From Taishania sp036758285 (GTDB lineage: Bacteria > Bacteroidota > Bacteroidia > Flavobacteriales_D > Crocinitomicaceae): 64,000 nucleotides of DNA. Shown here piece by piece: positions 35,860 through 46,100 of this stretch (the stretch's first letter is position 1; the number at the start of each line of letters is the position of its first letter). Position numbers and translations under genes: made by a program. The notes beneath the pieces are model-generated. The model searched no databases and had not been told where the DNA came from. It saw nothing but the letters and a program-made list of their open reading frames with translations. The DNA lies in contig DAIOWV010000004.1 in NCBI GenBank assembly GCA_036758285.1, positions 1-64,000 of the forward strand, in the 5' to 3' direction.

Positions 35860-35889
35860 TTGAAGAAATCGTAAAAAAACTTAATTTTG
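35860..35889 (+). promoter_or_regulatory. Promoter of recQ
   Basis: TTG (35860-35862) then 19 bases then TAATTTTG (35882-35889): a full match. It overlaps the TTG-started frame at 35891 and so favours ATG 35903 as the start, with a leader of under 10 bases. Confidence 0.7.
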
Positions 35890-35902
35890 ATTGAGTATTC
35901 AA

Positions 35903-37791
35903 ATGAGTGTAAGTCTAAACATATTAAAAAAACATTGGGGATTCAATTCCTTTCGCCCTGACCAAGAAGCAATTATTGAAGATGTAATAAATGGTCATGA
36001 TGTACTCGCATTATTACCAACAGGTGGAGGAAAATCAATTTGTTTTCAAGTGCCAGGTTTAATTCGAGAAGGTATCACAATTGTTATTTCACCACTAATT
36101 GCCTTAATGCAAGATCAAGTGAATAATTTACAATCAAGAGGCATTATGGCAAAAGCAATAACAAGTGGAATGAGCTATCGAGAATTAGATATTACTTTGG
36201 ATAATGCAAAATTCAATGGTTACAAATTTCTATACACATCACCAGAAAGAATTCAAAGTCAACTATTTATTGAGCGATTTAAATTAATGAACGTTGGTTT
36301 AATTGTTGTTGACGAAGCTCATTGTATTTCAGAATGGGGACATGATTTCAGACCTAGTTTTATGGACATAAAAAAACTCCGGGAAATTCACCCTCATGTA
36401 CCAATAATAGCGTTAACAGCTACTGCAACGGAACAAACACAAACAGAAATTGTTAAGAATTTAGAACTAAAAAATGTAAAAATTCATCAGTCAAAGTTTG
36501 AACGACCAAATTTAATTTACAATAGTTTCATTTCAAATAATAAATTAAAGGATATACTTCATATTTGTCATCAATATCATGGGCAGACTGGAATAGTCTA
36601 TTGTCAAACAAGAAAATCGGTAAAATTTCTAGCCACGACCTTGGTTAATAATAAAATTTCTGCAGGTATCTATCATGGCGGGATGAAAGATGAAGAAAGA
36701 AAGTCTATGCTCAATTCCTGGTTAAAAGGTGATATCAAGGTCATGGTTGCCACAAATGCTTTTGGAATGGGAATAGATAAGCCAAATGTCCGTTTCGTTA
36801 CTCACTATGAATTTCCCAATTCTTTAGAAGCCTATTTTCAAGAGGCTGGAAGGGCTGGACGAGATGGAGAAACTGCTTTAGCTATAAATTATTGGCAAAA
36901 GGAAGATTTAAATAATCTACAAATTCAACTAGAGCAAAAATACCCACCAATAGATGAGATAAAGAGAGTATATAGGGCATTATGTAACCATTTGAAAATT
37001 GCAATTGGTTCGGGAAAAGGTGAGAGTTACAATTTTAATCTCTCACAGTTTACAAAAGCATTTAGCATCCCTCCTATTTTATGCTTTAATGCGTTAAAAA
37101 TTCTCGAAACTATGGGAGAATTATCATTTGTNNNNNNNNNNATGGAGTATTTCAGCCAACAAAAGTAAAATTTGCTATTGGGAATACCGCCTTGTATAAT
37201 TTTCAAATTCAAAATGAAAAATTCTACCCTATCACCACCCTTTTATCAAGATCGTACCCTGGAATATTCAGCAACTTTTTTGAAGTGAATGAGCAAGAAT
37301 TTTGTAAGAGACTAAATATCAATGAAAAAGAACTTGAAAATCAATTAAAATTCATGGAAAAATGGGGTGTATTAGATATTGAGTGGAAATCTGATTCTCC
37401 AAAAATAACATTCAGTAGAGAACGAATGCCATATGATTATTTAGAAATCAAACCTGAAGTCTATCATTATAGAAAAGAAATAGCTTCTTCAAAATTAAAT
37501 GCTGTTATTGATTACCTGGAAGACGACAGATGTCGATCTGTGAAACTCATAAATTATTTTGGTTTAACCTCATCACCATGTGGGAAATGTGATAATTGTA
37601 AAAAAAAATTACAGAATAACTCAACAAAAGAATCCGAAAAGCTTGTTTTAGGACTTCTAACAGAATCGCCCAAAAACACTGAAGAAATAAAATTTTATTT
37701 TTCAGATTATCAACTATTTAAATCAACTATTAGAGATTTAATGTTAAATGAGAAAATTATATTTGATGGAAGTCATTATCGTTTATCTTAA
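35903..37791 (+). CDS. recQ: RecQ family ATP-dependent DNA helicase (interrupted by an N gap)
   Basis: About 628 residues. Helicase motifs: FRPDQEAII, Walker A LLPTGGGKSICFQVP, Walker B VDEAHCISEWGHDFRP, LTATAT, then the second domain with VYCQTRKS, YHGGMKDEER, ATNAFGMGIDKPNVRFV and QEAGRAGRDG. A Cys4 zinc-binding region follows after the gap: DDRCRSVKLINYFG, CGKCDNCKK. RecQ unwinds DNA in recombination repair. The reading frame shifts across the 10-N gap at 37132-37141; past it the protein continues as GVFQPTKVKFAIGNTALYNF, so the true gap length is 2 modulo 3 and the gene is probably intact. Start ATG 35903 fits the promoter. Confidence 0.93.
37132..37141. other. Assembly gap inside recQ (10 N)
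   Basis: The frame before (codon starting 37130) and after (codon starting 37144) do not agree with 10 bases; 5, 8 or 11 would fit. Confidence 0.9.
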
Positions 37792-37938
37792 AATTCAAAA
37801 CCTAACTCAAACCATTTAACATTTATTTAACTCAACAACTAAACCGTTTAGTGTATGTGATTTGTAAAAAAACAAATAAAGTTTACATAGAAAAAAAATC
37901 AAACTTCTAAAAGTTGATATTAAAAAGAGAATAAAAAC

Positions 37939-37946
37939 TACTTTTG
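37939..37946 (+). promoter_or_regulatory. -7 element of the OmpA-like gene
   Basis: TACTTTTG, ending 18 bases before ATG 37965. It covers the TTG at 37944, which rules that codon out as the start. Confidence 0.6.
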
Positions 37947-37964
37947 TCAAAAAATCACGAACAA

Positions 37965-39062
37965 ATGAAAAAAATATCTTTTATCTTAGGTTTAGGTACA
38001 ATCTTTTCTGTATCTGCACAAAACTTAATTAAAAACCATGAATTTAATGGTGCTGAAAAAGTTAGTTACCGCTCACAAATCAACAAAGCTGAAGGTTGGT
38101 CTGATGCTAATGGTGGGTCTGTAGATTTATTCAACAAAAGTGCTTGTAAAACGAATGTTAGTATCCCAAGTAATTTTATGGGAGAACAAACTTCAGATGC
38201 TAATTATGCAGGTTTTACAGCATATTACGAAGATTTGTATTTATCTGCAAAACAATCAGCTTTACAAGTAGACTGGGTTTCAGTTGCTGGATATACAAAA
38301 TATAGTGAATATCCTCAAGGAGAGTTGACTGAAGCGTTGGTTGCTGGTCAAACTTACATCTTCTCACTTGACATTAGCTTAGCTGATTTATCAGGAAGAG
38401 CTGTTAAAGGATTAGGAGTTCATTTTTCAAATGATAAAATTGAGAATAAAAATAATAAAGCTTTGGATTTGAAACCTCAAATCGTATTTGAAGAATTCAT
38501 TGAAGACAAAGCTAATTGGGTGAAAGTTTCAGGAAGTTTTATCGCTAAAGGAGGAGAGAAATTCTTCACGATCGGTGCTTTTGATGGGACGTTTGAAGCA
38601 AAATCAATTGTAACACCTAAAAAAGAAAATGATAACAAGCGTGCTTATTATTACATCAATGGTACTTCTTTAATGAAATTCCCTTTATCTCAAGATGAAA
38701 TGGAAACATTAAAAAGAGCTACTGAAATGGTATTCTTTAACACAGGAAGTGCTGTCATTAAAAATGAATCTCATTCAGAATTGGACAAAGTTGCCGAAAT
38801 CTTGAAAAAATACCCTCAAGTTGAAGCCTTAGTAGAAGGTCATACAGACAATACTGGTGGAGATGATTTGAATATGAAATTATCGAAAGACAGAGCAAAA
38901 GCTGTTAAAGATTATTTGATTTCTAAAGGTGTTGATGGAAACAAATTAAAATCTGAAGGTTACGGTCCAACTAGACCTATCGTTGACAATGGTACTGAAG
39001 CAGGTAGAGCTAAAAATAGGAGAGTTGTTATTAAAACTTCTATCTATAAAGAAACAAAATAA
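37965..39062 (+). CDS. OmpA family outer-membrane protein
   Basis: 365 residues from ATG 37965 with a clear signal peptide (MKKISFILGLGTIFSVSAQ). Residues 20-235 form a beta-rich domain that begins NLIKNHEFNG and has the look of a carbohydrate-binding jelly roll. Residues about 250-360 are an OmpA C-terminal peptidoglycan-binding domain: VFFNTGSAVIKNES, VEGHTDNTGG, LSKDRAKAVKDYLISKGV, GYGPTRPIVDN, KNRRVVI. It likely tethers the outer membrane to the cell wall. It has no beta-barrel, so anchoring may be indirect. Single gene with promoter and terminator. Confidence 0.9.
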   Translation: MKKISFILGLGTIFSVSAQNLIKNHEFNGAEKVSYRSQINKAEGWSDANGGSVDLFNKSACKTNVSIPSNFMGEQTSDANYAGFTAYYEDLYLSAKQSALQVDWVSVAGYTKYSEYPQGELTEALVAGQTYIFSLDISLADLSGRAVKGLGVHFSNDKIENKNNKALDLKPQIVFEEFIEDKANWVKVSGSFIAKGGEKFFTIGAFDGTFEAKSIVTPKKENDNKRAYYYINGTSLMKFPLSQDEMETLKRATEMVFFNTGSAVIKNESHSELDKVAEILKKYPQVEALVEGHTDNTGGDDLNMKLSKDRAKAVKDYLISKGVDGNKLKSEGYGPTRPIVDNGTEAGRAKNRRVVIKTSIYKETK

Positions 39063-39086
39063 TACTCACTCATTAGTGAAAATACT

Positions 39087-39121
39087 AAAAGGAGAGGATC
39101 TTATGATTGCTCTCCTTTTTT
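39087..39121 (+). terminator. Terminator after the OmpA-like gene
   Basis: Arms 39087-39096 and 39110-39119 (GGAGAG/CTCTCC core), 13-base loop, T run. Confidence 0.85.
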
Positions 39122-39215
39122 GTGTAGCAGAACTCTCTTACAAATAAGTTCATTATTCTTAAAGATGAACATCACCTCTCTTTAACATTAATTATACCTG
39201 AGAATAATCAAGTAT

Positions 39216-39368
39216 TTACTGATAATCACATCTTAAAACGTTTTGTGAATAGCTTATAAAACAAGGGTAGTAAATAATCCCTAGAACGATTAAAACAATA
39301 CTAAACCCAGCCTTACTTCGTTTTCTTAATTCAATACTGGCACTTCCACTCTTATAAATTACAACCAA
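39216..39368 (-). other. Possible 50-residue ORF or gene remnant in a 361-base intergenic stretch
   Basis: The region 39063-39423 holds two terminators and otherwise only this frame. From TTG 39368 it reads LVVIYKSGSASIELRKRSKAG and then one hydrophobic helix (FSIVLIVLGIIYYPCFISY) to a stop at 39216. It has no ATG and sits directly downstream of a terminator, so it may be chance or the remains of a longer gene. No family is recognised. Confidence 0.2.
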
Positions 39369-39404
39369 CAAAAAAAACCAACTCTGAATTACTCAAAGTT
39401 GGCT
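39369..39404 (-). terminator. Terminator of the DUF3108 gene
   Basis: Arms 39378-39386 and 39394-39402 pair with one mismatch; T run on the minus strand (complement of 39370-39377). Confidence 0.8.
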
Positions 39405-39423
39405 TTTCATTTGTGTTTGGTTT

Positions 39424-40203
39424 TTATATTTTACTTGACAAATCGTTTTTAAGGCCACTCCATTCAACTAAATGTAACTTAACAACTCCAACTGGAATTT
39501 TTGCCTTTACCAATAGTGGAATTTTATTTTTGTCTGCTGTTACCCAGAACTGGACATCTTCTTCACTTTTGAAATATCTTCCTGTTTGAACAACAGGAAC
39601 AAATTTATGTGTTTTAAATTTTCCTTTTCTGATTTTGATTTCTTCATCTCCAACGTATTTGATTTTCAAGTTGAAAATTTCATCATCCATGAAGCATTTA
39701 AATTCAAAAGTTTGCCCCTTTTTTAAATTCGAGAAATCTAGTGTTCTTGCCTTATAAAAAGAAGAAATCATATCCTGAATCCCCATCGGAGTTGTAAATG
39801 ATTTCTGTCCGTTATGAACTGAATTTTTATCTTGCGAGAATGTATACGTTTGATTTATTTTATATCCGCCTTCATTAACATCACGTTCGAATAACCAAGG
39901 CATTATAGATTTTTGATCGATATATGATTCATACACATCTTTTACTTTAAAAACCGCATTGAATCCTCCAAGTGTTTTTCCTGTTCCTACAACATGATAT
40001 AATGGACGATTATCACCTTTTTTAGTAGTTGATTTGACTTCCATCACAGCTTCTCCAGCATCAACAAAACCATAGGTAACACGGTATCTTAAAACTTCTC
40101 CTGTTTGGAATGCAGAATTACTTACAGAAGGGTATTTTATATTAGAACTTGACATTCCAAAAGCTACTCCTACTAAACCGAAAAATAACACTAACTTTTT
40201 CAT
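39424..40203 (-). CDS. DUF3108 domain-containing exported protein
   Basis: 259 residues with a signal peptide (about 1-17). The body matches DUF3108: EVLRYRVTYGFVDAGEAVMEVK at the start, YHVVGTGKTLGGFNAVFKVKDVYESYID, then IQDMISSFYKARTLDFSNLKKGQTF and VQFWVTADKNKIPLLVKAKIPVG at the end. These are beta-rich periplasmic proteins thought to be distantly related to lipoprotein-carrier folds such as LolA; their function is not known. Single gene between lnt and a terminator. No exact -7 element; TACGCTTTG upstream has one base too many. Confidence 0.88.
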   Translation of the reverse strand: MKKLVLFFGLVGVAFGMSSSNIKYPSVSNSAFQTGEVLRYRVTYGFVDAGEAVMEVKSTTKKGDNRPLYHVVGTGKTLGGFNAVFKVKDVYESYIDQKSIMPWLFERDVNEGGYKINQTYTFSQDKNSVHNGQKSFTTPMGIQDMISSFYKARTLDFSNLKKGQTFEFKCFMDDEIFNLKIKYVGDEEIKIRKGKFKTHKFVPVVQTGRYFKSEEDVQFWVTADKNKIPLLVKAKIPVGVVKLHLVEWSGLKNDLSSKI

Positions 40204-40299
40204 GACTTTTAATTTTATAATTGAAACTAAATCAAAGCGTATGCCAAATTTTGATAAAGAAACTAAATCTAAAATTAAAACGAAAAAATAATCAACAAA

Positions 40300-41910
40300 T
40301 TATACTTGTTTACGATCAGCTGATTTTACATTCTTAAAGATTGAGAACAACACAATAATCGTAGCACAGATAGCTGCAATTCTCCCTATAATATCACCTA
40401 CTCTCATGTAAACGGTAACTGTTTGATTTAACAATACATTTCCTTTAATTGCTTCTATTGTCCACCATTTTGAAGATTTAATGACATCTCCTCGCTGATT
40501 AATGAATCCACTGGTACCAGTGTTTGCTGAACGAGCAACCGATTTTCTATTTTCAATCGCTCTCAATCGTGCGAAACTAAAATGTTGTTTGTATCCTGGA
40601 GTATCACCCCACCAACCATCGTTTGTAATGATAAAAATAGCTTCAGAACCTAAACGAGTTTGACGTGCAGTAAACTCACCATATATTGATTCGTAACATA
40701 TACTCGGTGTAAAAGGAAAAACTCCTCTAGTAGAATTTTTAGGTTTTGGTTCAACTCCCAATGTTCCACTGGTTCCTCCAAAATCAAGCGACATCTCTTC
40801 CAAGAATGGAAACCAATTAGAAAATGGTACTTTTTCAGCTCCTAAAACTAATTTTGATTTATGGATTATCTCTGGAGAAACTGTAGGTGACATTAGAATT
40901 GATGAATTGTAGTATTCAATAAATCCTCCTCCTCCATATGGATCTTTTTTCGAAGCTCTAGAAACTTTCTTTTCAAATCGTCTTTCCGTTGCTGCTCCAA
41001 TAAACAATTGAGTAGAACCCCAATTTTCCATTCTTTCTTTTAAAATTTCATAGCCAAGATCGTAATCGATAACAGCCTCGTCAAAAGAAACAGGAATCGC
41101 AGTTTCAGGGGCGATAACTAATTTTGTACGATCTGTAATTACCTGTTCCGCGATATCGACGATTCGATGTAATTGTTGTGCAGGACCAATGCTCGTAAAC
41201 TTCTGATACGGATCAATATTTGGCTGTGTAACAACCACTTCCGAATAGATACCTTTATCTTGATAAGGATAATACATCCATAAAGAAATGGATAAAGGAA
41301 ATAAAAAGACAATCATTACAACACCAATTGATTTTGGAGAAAAATTCTTCCACGATTTAGAAACAATACCATTTTTAATGATTCTATAAAGTAAAACATT
41401 GATTATCAAAACCCATAAACTTCCACCTAAAACACCTGTAAATTCATACCACTGAACCCAAGTTGGAGCTATGGAGAAAATATTTCCGATTGTCAACCAT
41501 GGCCATGAAAGTTCCCATTGAAAGTGAAGAAATTCAAATCCTAACCATATTAACACAAATGAATAATTACCAATTTTATCTCCCAAACGCTTTTTAACTA
41601 AATGGAAAATGTAAAAGGCTATTGCCATCAACAAGGAATTAAGAGTGAAAGCCATTAACGCTCCATTTGCATCTGCATTCCAAACCCACCAAGTGGTTCC
41701 AACATTATAAATTAAAAAAGTTAAATAAGCATGAATAAACACTTTACCAGATCGATATCTTTGTTTATTAACTGTTTCTTCAACTAAAAGTAAAGGAATC
41801 CATGCTATAAAAAACAAAGGAAACATACTTCCTGTATAAGGAAATGCTAAAACCATTAATATTCCAGATAGAATACTAAATAAATATCGTTGAATTTGTG
41901 TCAATTTCAT
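40300..41910 (-). CDS. lnt: Apolipoprotein N-acyltransferase
   Basis: 536 residues from ATG 41910; the TTG at 41919 lies inside the promoter. Lnt adds the third acyl chain to lipoproteins at the outer face of the inner membrane. The first 210 residues hold about seven membrane helices. The nitrilase domain follows with the catalytic triad in context: Glu in VIAPETAIPV, Lys in GAEKVPFSNWFPF and Cys in SICYESIYGEF. A last membrane helix lies near the C-terminus. The -7 element ends six bases before the ATG. It is upstream of, and not clearly co-transcribed with, DUF3108. Confidence 0.95.
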   Translation of the reverse strand: MKLTQIQRYLFSILSGILMVLAFPYTGSMFPLFFIAWIPLLLVEETVNKQRYRSGKVFIHAYLTFLIYNVGTTWWVWNADANGALMAFTLNSLLMAIAFYIFHLVKKRLGDKIGNYSFVLIWLGFEFLHFQWELSWPWLTIGNIFSIAPTWVQWYEFTGVLGGSLWVLIINVLLYRIIKNGIVSKSWKNFSPKSIGVVMIVFLFPLSISLWMYYPYQDKGIYSEVVVTQPNIDPYQKFTSIGPAQQLHRIVDIAEQVITDRTKLVIAPETAIPVSFDEAVIDYDLGYEILKERMENWGSTQLFIGAATERRFEKKVSRASKKDPYGGGGFIEYYNSSILMSPTVSPEIIHKSKLVLGAEKVPFSNWFPFLEEMSLDFGGTSGTLGVEPKPKNSTRGVFPFTPSICYESIYGEFTARQTRLGSEAIFIITNDGWWGDTPGYKQHFSFARLRAIENRKSVARSANTGTSGFINQRGDVIKSSKWWTIEAIKGNVLLNQTVTVYMRVGDIIGRIAAICATIIVLFSIFKNVKSADRKQV

Positions 41911-41916
41911 ATTCAA

Positions 41917-41924
41917 CAAAGGTA
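41917..41924 (-). promoter_or_regulatory. -7 element abutting the lnt start
   Basis: On the minus strand TACCTTTG, six bases before ATG 41910; leader of 0-2 bases predicted. Confidence 0.5.
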
Positions 41925-42003
41925 ATTTTTCTTTGGAGATAATCCTAGCATTTCAATTTGAGAGAAACGTTAAAAAAGAACTGGAATATTGAATAATATG
42001 TGA

Positions 42004-42576
42004 TTAATTATTCTCAGGGTTGATCGGGAAATCGGCTAATAAGCGAAATTTGGTCCCTTGGGAACCCATAATTTCTTTCCACAACTTATTACTCGTTGTA
42101 TTCATAATTGTGTCTACAGTTTGATTTTCTACAACTATCCAAGTATTTTGTTGTAATTCTTCCTCTAATTGTCCTGCATTCCAACCAGAATAACCAATAA
42201 AAAAACGCACCATTTTCTCACTTTCAGGATGAATTTTCATTTGTTCGATAACCTCATCAAATTCTCCTCCAAAGTATAAATCATCTTGAATTTTTTGGCT
42301 CCCTTGAACCCAAGCAAAACGATGGATATAAAATAAATTTGTTTTATCTACAGGCCCACCAATACTTACACGTCCTTTAAATGAAGTTAAACTTTGATTT
42401 AATTCAGTTGCAGTCATTTCAACATAATTATTCAAAACAAAACCAAATGTTCCATTCGAATCATAATCGCAAATCAGGACAACAGCCCTAGTAAAATGAA
42501 CATCCATTTCAAAGGGATCCGAAAGCAATAATGCTCCTTTTTTAGGTGTGTTTGTATTTTTGAAAGAAAAATCCAT
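42004..42576 (-). CDS. YqgE/AlgH family protein
   Basis: 190 residues, cytoplasmic. The family signatures are PKKGALLLSDPFEMDVHFTRAVVLICDYDSNGTFGFVLNN at the N-terminus, ISIGGPVDKTNLFYIH-like SIGGPVDKTNLFYIH in the middle and FIGYSGWNAGQLEEELQQNTWIV. YqgE proteins are widespread with no agreed function; in some bacteria the gene neighbours yqgF/ruvX, but here ruvX is 33 kb away with smpB. It has a good -7 element upstream and is divergent from the metal efflux operon. Confidence 0.93.
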   Translation of the reverse strand: MDFSFKNTNTPKKGALLLSDPFEMDVHFTRAVVLICDYDSNGTFGFVLNNYVEMTATELNQSLTSFKGRVSIGGPVDKTNLFYIHRFAWVQGSQKIQDDLYFGGEFDEVIEQMKIHPESEKMVRFFIGYSGWNAGQLEEELQQNTWIVVENQTVDTIMNTTSNKLWKEIMGSQGTKFRLLADFPINPENN

Positions 42577-42593
42577 CGCTTATTTTTATTATT

Positions 42594-42601
42594 CAAATAT
42601 A
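42594..42601 (-). promoter_or_regulatory. -7 element of the yqgE gene
   Basis: On the minus strand TATATTTG, 17 bases before ATG 42576. Confidence 0.6.
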
Positions 42602-42677
42602 ATAGTTTCAAAAATAGAAAACATTAGTTGTATCTTTAATTAGGTCTAGTAATTAATAAAAAAATAAACAACATATT

Positions 42678-42707
42678 TTTGCACAAGAACAATTATCCTT
42701 ATTTTTG
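42678..42707 (+). promoter_or_regulatory. Promoter of the metal efflux operon
   Basis: TTTG (42678-42681), 18 bases, then TATTTTTG (42700-42707). It ends eight bases before the TTG start at 42716. TATTTTTG also occurs at 42674-42681. Confidence 0.6.
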
Positions 42708-42715
42708 ACAGAAGA

Positions 42716-43102
42716 TTGAAAAAAATAATTGCAATATCATTCCTATTTGTTTTTCTAAGCGCAAACACTGAGCTTGGGCAATTATTACGTTTACCTGTAT
42801 TGGTTCATCATTTTTTAGAACATAAAGAAATTGATGAAACGGAAACTTTAGTAAATTTCATCAAAGTTCATTACGAAAAAAACATCAATCATCCAGATGA
42901 CAAACATGGAGATCATCAAAAACTACCTTTCAAGTCATTAGAGCATTCTTCATCCGTTTTAGCAATTGTATTGCCCGTAACAAAAGCCGTTATTTCTGAA
43001 TTTACTCCCAATGAACTTGTTGATAATAAAATTTATTCGATTGAAGAGAACTATTCATTTTCAGAGCTAAAAAACATTTGGCAACCACCTCGTTTAGGTT
43101 AA
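42716..43102 (+). CDS. Small exported His-rich protein of the metal efflux operon
   Basis: 128 residues from a TTG start (reads MKKIIAISFLFVFLSANTEL). The N-terminal hydrophobic stretch is a probable signal peptide. The mature part contains LPVLVHHFLEHKE and HPDDKHGDHQKLPF, with eight His in about 70 residues, suggesting metal binding (inference). Short proteins of this kind with the LPVLVxHFxEHKE segment are familiar upstream of CusA-type pumps in flavobacteria, but I know no function for them. It lies 94 bases upstream of the pump gene and probably shares its transcript. No other in-frame start keeps the signal peptide. Confidence 0.75.
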   Translation: MKKIIAISFLFVFLSANTELGQLLRLPVLVHHFLEHKEIDETETLVNFIKVHYEKNINHPDDKHGDHQKLPFKSLEHSSSVLAIVLPVTKAVISEFTPNELVDNKIYSIEENYSFSELKNIWQPPRLG

Positions 43103-43138
43103 TCATTTCAAAAATTATTAGTTGACTGAATTCATTAT

Positions 43139-43152
43139 TCGATTAAAATCGA
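43139..43152. repeat. Inverted repeat between the His-rich gene and the pump gene
   Basis: TCGATTAAAATCGA is a perfect palindrome (6-base arms, 2-base centre) 45 bases before the pump start. It could be an operator or a chance AT-rich palindrome. Confidence 0.3.
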
Positions 43153-43196
43153 GTGTGATTCTGTTCTATTTTCATTTATGATTAACAAAATTCATT

Positions 43197-46100
43197 ATGC
43201 TTACTCGAATCATTGAGTTTTCAATAAAAAACAAATTAATTATTGGGCTTTTTACATTAGTTCTATTTGGATATGGAATCTATGAAGTAAAACATTTGCC
43301 TATTGATGCCGTACCAGACATTACGGACAATCAAACACAAGTTATAACAGTGGCTCCTTCCCTTGGTGCACCAGACATTGAACGTTTAATAACATTTCCA
43401 ATAGAACAAACAACCAGTAACATACCTGGTTTAAAAGAATTGAGAAGTTTTTCACGTTTTGGACTTTCAATTGTTACTATTGTTTTTGACGAAAACACAG
43501 ACATTTATTGGGCTCGTCAACAAGTCGCTGAACGATTACAACAAGTACAATCACAACTTCCTGAAGGATTAGGCACTCCAACATTAGCACCTGTAACAAC
43601 AGGCTTAGGAGAAGTTTATCAATACACAGTTAGGGCAAAACAAGGTTATGAGCACAAATACGATGCAATGGAATTACGCTCTATTCAAGACTGGTTTGTC
43701 AGACGTCAATTATTAGGTGTTAAAGGCGTTGCAGAAGTGAGTAGTTTTGGAGGGTTCCAAAAGCAATACGAAGTTGCTGTCTCACCCAACAAGCTATTAG
43801 CAAACAACTTAACAATTCAAGACATTTTCACAGCACTTGAATCGAACAATCAAAATACAGGAGGTGCTTATATTGAAAAAGGACCTGTTGCTTTATTTAT
43901 TAGAAGTGAAGGACTTGTAGAAAACATTGGCGATATCCAAAACATCGTAATAAAAAAACTCCCCACAGGAATACCGATTCTCATAAAAGATGTTGCCGAT
44001 GTTCATTTTGGTCATGCTACCCGTTATGGAGCATTAACATACAATGGCGAAAGTCAAGTTTCAGGGGCGGTGGTGATGATGTTAAAAGGAGCGAATAGCA
44101 ACGAAGTAATCCAAAACATCAAAGAAAAGGTAGATAAAATTCAAGAATCTTTGCCTGAAGGAGTTGTAATTGAACCATTTTTAGATCGAACGAAAATGGT
44201 TAAAAATTCAATTTCAACAGTTATTACAAACCTCATTGAAGGAGCATTGATTGTCATCTTTGTACTTGTGTTATTTCTAGGAAACTTCAGAGCTGGTTTT
44301 TTAGTAGCGTCAGTTATTCCATTATCGATGTTGTTTGCAATTATCATGATGAATCTTTTTGGTGTCAGTGGTAATTTAATGAGTTTAGGTGCCTTGGATT
44401 TTGGATTAATAGTAGATGGTGCTGTTATTATTGTTGAAGCTGTATTACACACATTTAGTCACAATAAAAAATTTGCAACTAAATTGAATTTATCTCAAAA
44501 ACAGATGGATAAAACTGTTTCAAAATCAGCATCAAGAATGATGAATAGTGCTGTTTTTGGTCAAATCATCATTTTGATCGTTTATTTACCCATTTTCGCG
44601 CTACAAGGAATTGAGGGGAAAATGTTTAAACCAATGGCACAAACAGTTGCATTTGCTTTAGTTGGGGCTTTTATTCTATCGTTAACATACGTTCCAATGA
44701 TGGCTTCAATTGTTTTAAACAAAAAGATTTCTCACAAACCAACTTTATCCGACAAAATGATGTCTTTTGTAGAAAATATCTATCAAAAAACAATCACTAG
44801 AGCATTTAACGTTTCCAAAATAATACTCATCTCCGTCATCGGATTATTTATATTTTCTGTATTCATCTTAACTCGACTTGGAGGTGAATTTATACCCGAT
44901 TTACCAGAAGGTGATTTTGCTGTAGAGACAAGAGTATTAACTGGAAGTAACTTAACGACATCGATTGAGGCAATTTCTAAAAGTTCAAAATTATTATTGG
45001 AAAAATTCCCCGAAATCGAACGAATTGTTACTAAAACGGGAAGTAGTGAAATTCCAACTGAACCACTCCCTGTTGATGTTTCCGACATGATTATTGTTTT
45101 AAAAAACAAAAAACAATGGACTTCTGCACATTCTTACGAAGATTTAGAACGAAAAATGTTAAAAGAACTTGAGAAAATTCCTGGCGTTACATTTGGATTT
45201 CAATTTCCTGTTGCAATGCGATTCAACGAGTTAATTTCAGGAGCTCGACAAGATGTAGTTTGTAAAATTTTTGGAGAAAACATGGACACACTCTCTCATT
45301 ACGCACAACAAATAGGAACAATTTGTAAATCAATTGACGGAATGACAGGACTGTATGTTGAAGCTGTTTCAGGAATGCCACAAATTGTAATTAATTACAA
45401 CCGATCAGCTGTTGCACAATATGGTTTAGCAATTCGTGACATTAATCGAGTAGTTAACAGTGCTTTTGCAGGAGAAATCAGCGGTTCTGTATTTGAGGGA
45501 GAAAAGCGATTTGATTTAGTTGTTCGTCTTTCAGGAGATAAACGAAAAGAATTAGAAGATGTTCAAAATTTATTAATTCCATTAGAAAATGGTACGCAAA
45601 TCCCTTTGAGTAACGTGGCAGATGTTTCAATAATTGATAGTCCTAATCAAATTCAACGAGAAAATTCACAAAGAAGAATTATGGTTGGATTTAATGTCGA
45701 TGGTCGTGATGTTCAGAGCATGGTTACAGAATTACAAGAGAAAATTGAGCAACAGATTAAGCTACCACCTGGTTATCAAATTACTTACGGAGGAGCATTT
45801 CAAAATTTGGAAGCCGCTAAAGCAAGATTGTATATCGCTGTTCCGGTATCATTATTATTAATTTTTCTATTGCTGTATTTTGCATTTCGCTCAATAAAAC
45901 AAGGGTTGTTAATTTATTCTGCAATTCCACTTTCTGCAATTGGAGGTATTCTAGCATTAGCATTGAGAGGCATACCATTTAGCATTAGTGCAGGAATTGG
46001 ATTTATTGCACTATTTGGTGTTGCTGTGTTGAATGGAATTATTCTAATTGCCGAATTTAACAGATTACAAAAGGAAGGAATGACAGACATTCGCCGATTG

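Noticed and set aside
37192..37791. Second short recQ-like gene after the gap
   Set aside because: It is the C-terminal part of the same recQ; coding continues upstream of its apparent start to the N run.
39216..39368. Frame with one membrane helix considered as a real gene
   Set aside because: No ATG, begins beside a terminator and lacks a promoter; kept only as a low-confidence feature.
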